From an uncultured Clostridia bacterium (GTDB taxonomy: Bacteria > Bacillota > Clostridia > TANB77 > CAG-465), in the NCBI GenBank assembly GCA_934130595.1, contig CAKOYF010000014.1, forward strand, positions 1 through 36,579: 36,579 nt of DNA, in the 5' to 3' direction. Numbering within the stretch: position 1 is the first letter of the stretch; the number at the start of each line of letters is the position of its first letter. A program made the position numbers and the translations under genes. This document shows, one piece after another, positions 32,360 to 36,579 of this stretch. The notes under the pieces were generated by a model. That model saw nothing but the letters and a program-made list of their open reading frames with translations. It did not search any database and had not been told where the DNA came from.

Positions 32360-32518
32360 ATGTTTGAGAAAATTAGTAGACCTAAAAAAATAGATAGGCA
32401 AGATAGAATGCAACCAAAAACTGCAGAAGAAATGATAAAAAAATATAATTTAGAGAGCAGTAGAATATATGATTATTTAGACAAACTAGTAGATTATATA
32501 AATTCAAAAATAGAATAG
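32360..32518 (+). CDS. 52-residue tail-region microprotein
   Basis: GGAGG lies 7 bases upstream of the ATG. The peptide is basic at the N-terminus (MFEKISRPKKIDRQDRMQPK) and helical afterwards (ESSRIYDYLDKLVDYI). It sits between the giant gene and the tail-fibre cluster. Small helical proteins here can be fibre chaperones or connectors; no family recognised. Confidence 0.6.
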   Translation: MFEKISRPKKIDRQDRMQPKTAEEMIKKYNLESSRIYDYLDKLVDYINSKIE

Positions 32519-32533
32519 AAGGGAGTGAAGAAG

Positions 32534-32875
32534 ATGGATATAGAATTTATAAGAGGAGACACAAAGCCTTTAAAATTTCAAGTAAAAGATAGCAAAGGTA
32601 ATTTGCTAAAGATGGATTCAAATGATGAACTGATTTTTACAATAAAGAAGAATTATAATACTAAAAATGTAATATTACAGAAAAAATTATCCGATGGAAG
32701 TATCTACTATAAAAGTGGCTACTATTTTATTACTCTAGCGCATGAAGACACCGCAAACTTAAAATATGGTACATATGTATATGATATTCAATTAATGAGT
32801 GATGAGATAGTTTCCACATTAGTACTAGGAACAATATCATTAACACAAGAAGTAACGCACATTGAAAATGAATAG
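32534..32875 (+). CDS. Ig-like tail or fibre-attachment protein
   Basis: The 113-residue protein starts at 32534, with AGGGAG 8 bases upstream; a GTG at 32525 would overlap that site. It is a single beta-sandwich, beginning MDIEFIRGDTKPLKFQVKDS and ending TYVYDIQLMSDEIVSTLVLG. This form precedes collagen-like or receptor-binding fibres in many Firmicutes phages and probably attaches the fibre to the tail. Confidence 0.7.
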   Translation: MDIEFIRGDTKPLKFQVKDSKGNLLKMDSNDELIFTIKKNYNTKNVILQKKLSDGSIYYKSGYYFITLAHEDTANLKYGTYVYDIQLMSDEIVSTLVLGTISLTQEVTHIENE

Positions 32876-32886
32876 GAGGAATAGAT

Positions 32887-33846
32887 ATGCAAGTAGATTT
32901 AGAAGATTATAAAGTTGAAGAAATAGTAACAGAAGTTAACAATATATTTCTTAAAGGAGAAAAAGGCGAAAAAGGTGATACAGGGCCAATAGGTATACAA
33001 GGAAGAGGAATTTCTAATATAGAAAAAATCGATACAAATAATTTAGTGGATACATATAGAATTACATACAATGATGCTACTTCAAGTGATTTTCAAATAA
33101 AAAATGGAGAAAAAGGAGAAGTTGGACCGCAAGGACCTCAAGGAATACAAGGTCCTCAAGGAGAGCAAGGAATTCAGGGAGAAACTGGTTTACAAGGAAT
33201 TCAAGGAGAAAAAGGAGAGAAGGGAGAAAAAGGAGATAAAGGAGAAAAAGGTGACAAGGGAGATGAAGGATTAATTGGACCACAAGGTATACAGGGAATA
33301 CAAGGAATTCAAGGAGAAAGAGGTATACAAGGTCCAAAAGGTGATGCATTCACTTATGATGACTTCACGTCAGAACAATTAGAAGGTTTGAGAGGGCCTC
33401 AAGGAATACAAGGAAATACAGGGCCAGTTAATACTATTAATATTGGAACAGTGAGCAAAGGAGACGAAGCCAGTGCAACTATAACAGGAGAGGCACCAAA
33501 TCAAACCTTAAATTTAATACTACCCCAAGGGGAAAAAGGTGAAAAGGGTGAAACTGGTCCACAAGGTCCAGCAGGTGAAATTCCAGATACATCGTGCTTT
33601 GTAAAAAAATCTAATTTTAGTGGTGCTTTTGGAGTAGATATCAATATGTTGGGAGTTCAAATTGTTAAAGCACCAGATGGTTCAATAGAGCAAAAAAATG
33701 ATAATTATAGACCGCTTGTCCCTGCATCAATTCCAAAACTTTCAGAAGTAATAAAAGAAAGTTTGAATTTAATATCTGCCACAGAAATGAGCGATTATGT
33801 TGATGAAAAGCTGGGAAATATAGAAACACTTCTTTCAAACATATAG
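32887..33846 (+). CDS. Collagen-like tail fibre protein
   Basis: The 319-residue protein has long Gly-X-Y triplet runs at about 24-39, 74-153, 170-180 and 215-230, rich in GEKGEKGDKG and GPQGIQGIQG. These runs will form a trimeric collagen-like triple helix. Short globular inserts separate the runs (about 40-73 and 181-214), and a globular tip follows (231-319). A collagen stalk with a head is typical of phage tail fibres. The last 90 residues are candidates for trimerisation or receptor contact. An AGGAGG site is present. Confidence 0.92.
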   Translation: MQVDLEDYKVEEIVTEVNNIFLKGEKGEKGDTGPIGIQGRGISNIEKIDTNNLVDTYRITYNDATSSDFQIKNGEKGEVGPQGPQGIQGPQGEQGIQGETGLQGIQGEKGEKGEKGDKGEKGDKGDEGLIGPQGIQGIQGIQGERGIQGPKGDAFTYDDFTSEQLEGLRGPQGIQGNTGPVNTINIGTVSKGDEASATITGEAPNQTLNLILPQGEKGEKGETGPQGPAGEIPDTSCFVKKSNFSGAFGVDINMLGVQIVKAPDGSIEQKNDNYRPLVPASIPKLSEVIKESLNLISATEMSDYVDEKLGNIETLLSNI

Positions 33847-33858
33847 GAGGTAAATTTT

Positions 33859-34665
33859 ATGAGTATAGAAACAGAAATAACGAGATTAAACAATGCCAAG
33901 AATGCAATAAAAACTTCAATTAAAAATAAAGGAATAGCGGTTGCAGATAACAAAAAATTAGAAGAATATTCAAGCTTGATTGATAGCATTCAGCAAGGCA
34001 GTACACCATTATGGGCAGGAGGTGGAAATCCTATTCTTATAGACAGCGTTGAAAAAGTAAAAAATTTAGCAAATGATACTACTTACAATTCTATCACTCC
34101 ATCAACTAATCTTCAAACGATTTTGGCTTCTTCTAGATTAATAAATAATACAACTTTAAATACCGAAAAATATGATTATGTTGTTATAAAAAAAATAATT
34201 ATAGATTTAAAATATTCAGATGATATACCATTTGATTACAAATACATAAAAAGAAAAGCTTATGAGTATATTTATGACGTGGGAAAAATGTATTATGTGA
34301 ATAATGTAAACAAAGTAAATAACTCACAAACAATTTTTAATCAAGATGTAACACTATACAATAACGGAGCATCCGGAGAGACTTTTACAAATGGATATAT
34401 GCCTTATGGAATTTCTACAAGTGGAAGCACGTTTCCATATATTAATCCGTCAGGAGATACTCCAATTTTTTGGTGTGATAGTGAACAATTTATTGCTAGA
34501 GCTAATACTACTTGTATGCAAGCTGAAGCGTTTGATTATTTAGACGCCGAGAATTCAAATATATTTTTAAAAGCTGAATTATATCAAGTTGATAAAGGAA
34601 CTGCACCATACCTTTATGCAAAAAATCAACTAATTGATATGTTGAATACTGGAAGTTTAGAATAG
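33859..34665 (+). CDS. Tail / receptor-binding protein
   Basis: The 268-residue protein begins SIETEITRLNNAKNAIKTSI, then DNKKLEEYSSLIDSI, an N-terminal helical form recurring in Firmicutes phage tail proteins. The rest is beta-rich with Trp, Tyr and Gly (PLWAGGGNPILIDS; NGYMPYGISTSGSTFPYINP). It sits directly after the collagen-like fibre and before the holins, fitting a fibre tip or a second receptor-binding protein. Receptor unknown. Confidence 0.7.
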   Translation: MSIETEITRLNNAKNAIKTSIKNKGIAVADNKKLEEYSSLIDSIQQGSTPLWAGGGNPILIDSVEKVKNLANDTTYNSITPSTNLQTILASSRLINNTTLNTEKYDYVVIKKIIIDLKYSDDIPFDYKYIKRKAYEYIYDVGKMYYVNNVNKVNNSQTIFNQDVTLYNNGASGETFTNGYMPYGISTSGSTFPYINPSGDTPIFWCDSEQFIARANTTCMQAEAFDYLDAENSNIFLKAELYQVDKGTAPYLYAKNQLIDMLNTGSLE

Positions 34666-34675
34666 GAGGGACAAC

Positions 34676-35002
34676 ATGGAAGAAATAGTAAAAGTTTTAT
34701 TAAGCAGCGGTGGCACTGTTGCAATGGCAGTTCTTTTTATTGTGTTTTTATTTACGGATAGGCAAGATAGAAAACAACAACGAGAAGAGGATAAAGAAGA
34801 ACGTAAGATTGAACGCGAGGCAAATAACAAATTACTTACTGAGCTATCTGCTTCTAATAAAAATATTGCTGAAAGTTTAAATTTATTAAAAACAAGTATC
34901 GATACAAACACAACAGAATTTAGACAGCATGATGAAAGGTCTATAAAAGAATTTGGAAAAATAAATGAACATTTTATAAAAATTGAAGAGCATATTAAGT
35001 AA
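34676..35002 (+). CDS. BhlA/UviB-like holin
   Basis: The 108-residue protein has one N-terminal membrane helix (about 9-27, SSGGTVAMAVLFIVFLF). A strongly charged segment rich in Arg, Glu and Lys (RQDRKQQREEDKEERKIERE) and a coiled-coil tail follow. This shape is that of BhlA/UviB holin-like proteins, which permeabilise the membrane to release the endolysin. A second holin-like gene follows 12 bases after its stop, and the endolysin after that. Confidence 0.8.
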   Translation: MEEIVKVLLSSGGTVAMAVLFIVFLFTDRQDRKQQREEDKEERKIEREANNKLLTELSASNKNIAESLNLLKTSIDTNTTEFRQHDERSIKEFGKINEHFIKIEEHIK

Positions 35003-35014
35003 GGAGATGAAATT

Positions 35015-35251
35015 ATGAAAAGTATGTTATATGATTTAAAAAGCTTTGTAACAGTAGCAATGATATTATTACTCGCTGGAATTGTAATAGCAAATATTTT
35101 TGGAATAAAGCTAGATGATAATATTTTAATATTAGTTACAAATTTAATAACATCCGTATTTACTTATTATTTCACTAAAAAAGAAGATACTGTAAAAAAT
35201 GATGAAAATAGCGAAAAACTAGGTAATGAAAGTATATTACCCAAGGAATAA
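35015..35251 (+). CDS. Second holin-like membrane protein
   Basis: The 78-residue protein has two membrane helices (about 11-30 and 36-53) joined by a short loop, and a charged acidic tail. The size and arrangement match small holins. It pairs with the preceding BhlA-like protein; one may be a holin and the other an antiholin, but the sequence alone cannot say which. It is followed by a terminator before the endolysin. Confidence 0.75.
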   Translation: MKSMLYDLKSFVTVAMILLLAGIVIANIFGIKLDDNILILVTNLITSVFTYYFTKKEDTVKNDENSEKLGNESILPKE

Positions 35252-35296
35252 AAGTTGCTTAAAAAGGCAATATGAAAGCCGATTATTGTAAACTAG

Positions 35297-35335
35297 AGAC
35301 CATTTTTCTGATAATGGGAAGATGGTCTGTTTTTA
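35297..35335 (+). terminator. Terminator between holin and endolysin genes
   Basis: AGACCAT (35297-35303) pairs with ATGGTCT (35322-35328) around an 18-base loop, and GTTTTTATATT follows. The endolysin would then depend on read-through or its own promoter, so lysis timing could be set here. Confidence 0.65.
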
Positions 35336-35340
35336 TATTA

Positions 35341-35362
35341 AATTAATCTATTTTGATTAATT
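35341..35362 (+). promoter_or_regulatory. 8-bp hairpin next to the endolysin ribosome site
   Basis: AATTAATC (35341-35348) pairs perfectly with GATTAATT (35355-35362) around a 6-base loop. It lies just 1-2 bases before AAAGGAGG. A hairpin this close to the ribosome site could modulate endolysin translation. Confidence 0.4.
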
Positions 35363-35378
35363 AAAGGAGGAAAGTTTT

Positions 35379-36335
35379 ATGACAAATACAGGATTTATAG
35401 AGAAAATCGGAGCATTAGCAAGAGAAGATATGAAGAAAAGCAAAATTCTTGCAAGTCTAACAATAGCACAAGCAATACTTGAAAGTGGTTGGGGAAGAAG
35501 TACATTAGCTCAAGCACCAAACTATAATTTATTTGGAATTAAGGGAGATTATAATGGAGCTTATTGTACATTTCCTACATCAGAATATGTTAATGGCAAG
35601 TGGTGTACGGTAAATGCTAATTTTAGAAAATATCCATCATGGTCAGAAAGTTTAGCGGATCATAGTGCGTTGTTTAACAGATGGGATAGGTATTCAAATT
35701 TAAGAGGTAATTATAATTATAGAGATGTATGTAATAAAGTTAGAGAAGACGGATATGCAACAGATCCTAGCTATAGTATTAAACTTATTAATATAATAGA
35801 ACAATATAATTTAACTAGATTCGATACAGAAACTACTAATACAACAGTTAAAGAATATATTGATACAGAAACAACAGAGTATCAAATAGTTGCAGGAGAT
35901 ACATTAAGCTCAATTGCTAATAAATTCAATACAACAGTTGAAGAATTAGTATCAATTAATAATATAACTAATCCAAATTTAATATTAGTAGGACAAATAT
36001 TAAAATTAAGACGTGACGATTTGTCAAAAGTTGAAAATAATACTTATGTTGTTCAACAAGGAGATACATTATCCAAAATAGCTCAAAAATATGGAACAAC
36101 ATATCAAGAACTAGCAAGAATAAATAATATAAGTAATCCTAACTATATACAAGTAGGACAAGTTATAAAAATCAGCTGTAAGAATAATATTACAGATAGA
36201 ATATATACAGTCCAACAAGGAGATACACTTAGTAAAATAGCTAAAATGTATAATACAACAGTTGGAGATTTAGTCACTAAAAATAATATTTCTAATCCAA
36301 ATTTAATCATTGTAGGACAAGTTATTAAAATATAA
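35379..36335 (+). CDS. Endolysin: GH73 glucosaminidase with three LysM domains
   Basis: The 318-residue lysis enzyme cleaves peptidoglycan glycan strands. The N-terminal GH73/FlgJ-like domain covers residues 1-150, with E35 in SLTIAQAILESGWGRS and the block NYNLFGIKGDYNGAY. Three LysM wall-binding repeats follow at about 167-210, 222-265 and 275-318, each with the GDTLSxIA core (TLSSIANKF, TLSKIAQKY, TLSKIAKMY). No signal peptide is present, so export depends on the holin. It has a perfect AGGAGG and is the last gene before attR, the usual place for lysis genes. Confidence 0.95.
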   Translation: MTNTGFIEKIGALAREDMKKSKILASLTIAQAILESGWGRSTLAQAPNYNLFGIKGDYNGAYCTFPTSEYVNGKWCTVNANFRKYPSWSESLADHSALFNRWDRYSNLRGNYNYRDVCNKVREDGYATDPSYSIKLINIIEQYNLTRFDTETTNTTVKEYIDTETTEYQIVAGDTLSSIANKFNTTVEELVSINNITNPNLILVGQILKLRRDDLSKVENNTYVVQQGDTLSKIAQKYGTTYQELARINNISNPNYIQVGQVIKISCKNNITDRIYTVQQGDTLSKIAKMYNTTVGDLVTKNNISNPNLIIVGQVIKI

Positions 36336-36493
36336 TATTAATTAGTTCAATTTAACAAAATGAATTTGTGCGTTTATATATTATAATCATTTTCGAAAAG
36401 AAGGTAATTATACGGAATTTGAGAAGAAAATGAAATTAGTTTTAATAGTGTAATTAATCAAATAATAGAAAATTATTTTATAAAAAAATAACT
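36336..36493. other. Right-end non-coding segment
   Basis: This AT-rich stretch after the endolysin holds no ORF of useful length with a ribosome site and no clear terminator. A TATAAT-like word lies at 36382-36387 without a well-spaced -35 box. In the circular phage it would form the right arm of attP next to the integrase arm repeats. Confidence 0.5.
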
Positions 36494-36515
36494 GATTGCA
36501 AACTAGTTGCAAACC
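36494..36515. repeat. Tandem TTGCAAAC repeat, putative integrase arm sites (right)
   Basis: GATTGCAAACT (36494-36504) and AGTTGCAAACC (36505-36515) repeat with an 11-bp period and share TTGCAAAC with the left pair at 124-145. The right pair ends about 52 bp from the attR core; the left pair starts about 112 bp from the attL core. The pairing across both ends supports integrase arm binding. Confidence 0.55.
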
Positions 36516-36567
36516 ACAATACGAAAAATGCTTAAAAATAAAGAAAAACTAGTACTTTTATAGTGGT

Positions 36568-36579
36568 CAGCCCAGCCAA
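36568..36579. repeat. Right attachment-site repeat (putative attR core)
   Basis: CAGCCCAGCCAA is identical to the first 12 bases of the window. It is the last sequence in the window and stands out as GC-rich in an AT-rich end. It most likely marks the other crossover copy. Confidence 0.7.

Noticed and set aside
32887..33600. CRISPR-like or tandem DNA repeat array
   Set aside because: The short periodicity is explained by collagen Gly-X-Y codons. I saw no spacer-repeat array anywhere in the window.
32887..33846. Long minus-strand ORFs opposite the collagen-like gene
   Set aside because: They mirror the Gly-X-Y repeats, giving Leu-rich nonsense, with no ribosome site.
35273..35347. 24-codon ORF between holin and endolysin
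   Set aside because: It runs through the terminator stem and has no ribosome site.

Overview
The window is a complete-looking temperate phage genome integrated in, or taken from, a very AT-rich low-GC Gram-positive bacterium (Clostridia-like Firmicutes). Evidence for this is the roughly 25% GC of sampled coding DNA, strong AGGAGG ribosome sites before almost every gene, and standard stop codons including TGA. The window begins and ends with the same 12-bp GC-rich word (1-12 and 36568-36579). These copies are most simply attL and attR. A pair of 11-bp-spaced TTGCAAAC repeats, likely integrase arm sites, lies just inside each end.

Layout. (1) 1-3.3 kb, leftward: tyrosine integrase, a membrane protein of unknown function, and an XRE repressor. 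(2) A divergent switch at 3.2-3.5 kb with near-consensus promoters and two copies of a 16-bp operator, followed by a Cro-like gene. A 25-bp-stem RNA hairpin and an excisionase-like HTH gene come next. (3) 4-11.6 kb, rightward early operon: replication initiator-like protein, Gp157, ERF annealing protein with an ExoX-like tail, SSB, many small accessory proteins (YopX, a DUF5662-like protein, tiny membrane proteins), RusA resolvase, and a sigma/ArpU-like late activator. (4) 11.6-12.5 kb: about 840 bases without a gene, which look like a large structured non-coding RNA ending at a hairpin and a tRNA with anticodon CAT. (5) 12.5-24 kb: terminase, portal, scaffold, major capsid protein, tRNA-Gln, and head-completion and tail-hub genes. 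(6) 24.1-32.3 kb: one 2,736-residue polyvalent protein with zincin, LPD3-like, two ADP-ribosyltransferase-like and LPD38 domains. (7) 32.3-36.3 kb: tail-fibre genes including a collagen-like fibre, two holin-like proteins, and a GH73-LysM endolysin.

No tape-measure, tail-tube or sheath gene is visible. A gp4/gp10-like pair follows the capsid, so a short-tailed (podovirus-like) virion is inferred. The giant protein and the Gln-rich protein before it are the natural candidates for ejection proteins.

The most unusual parts are the long RNA-like leader of the late operon, which contains an 11-base copy of the 16S rRNA anti-Shine-Dalgarno sequence, and the giant polyvalent protein. Two further oddities stand out. 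A 16-bp element is shared, in the same transcriptional sense, by the leaders of the integrase and the excisionase-like gene. A DGTKTYxKDI motif is shared by the giant virion protein and the lysogeny-module membrane protein. Family names come from recognising sequence patterns; no database search was possible.
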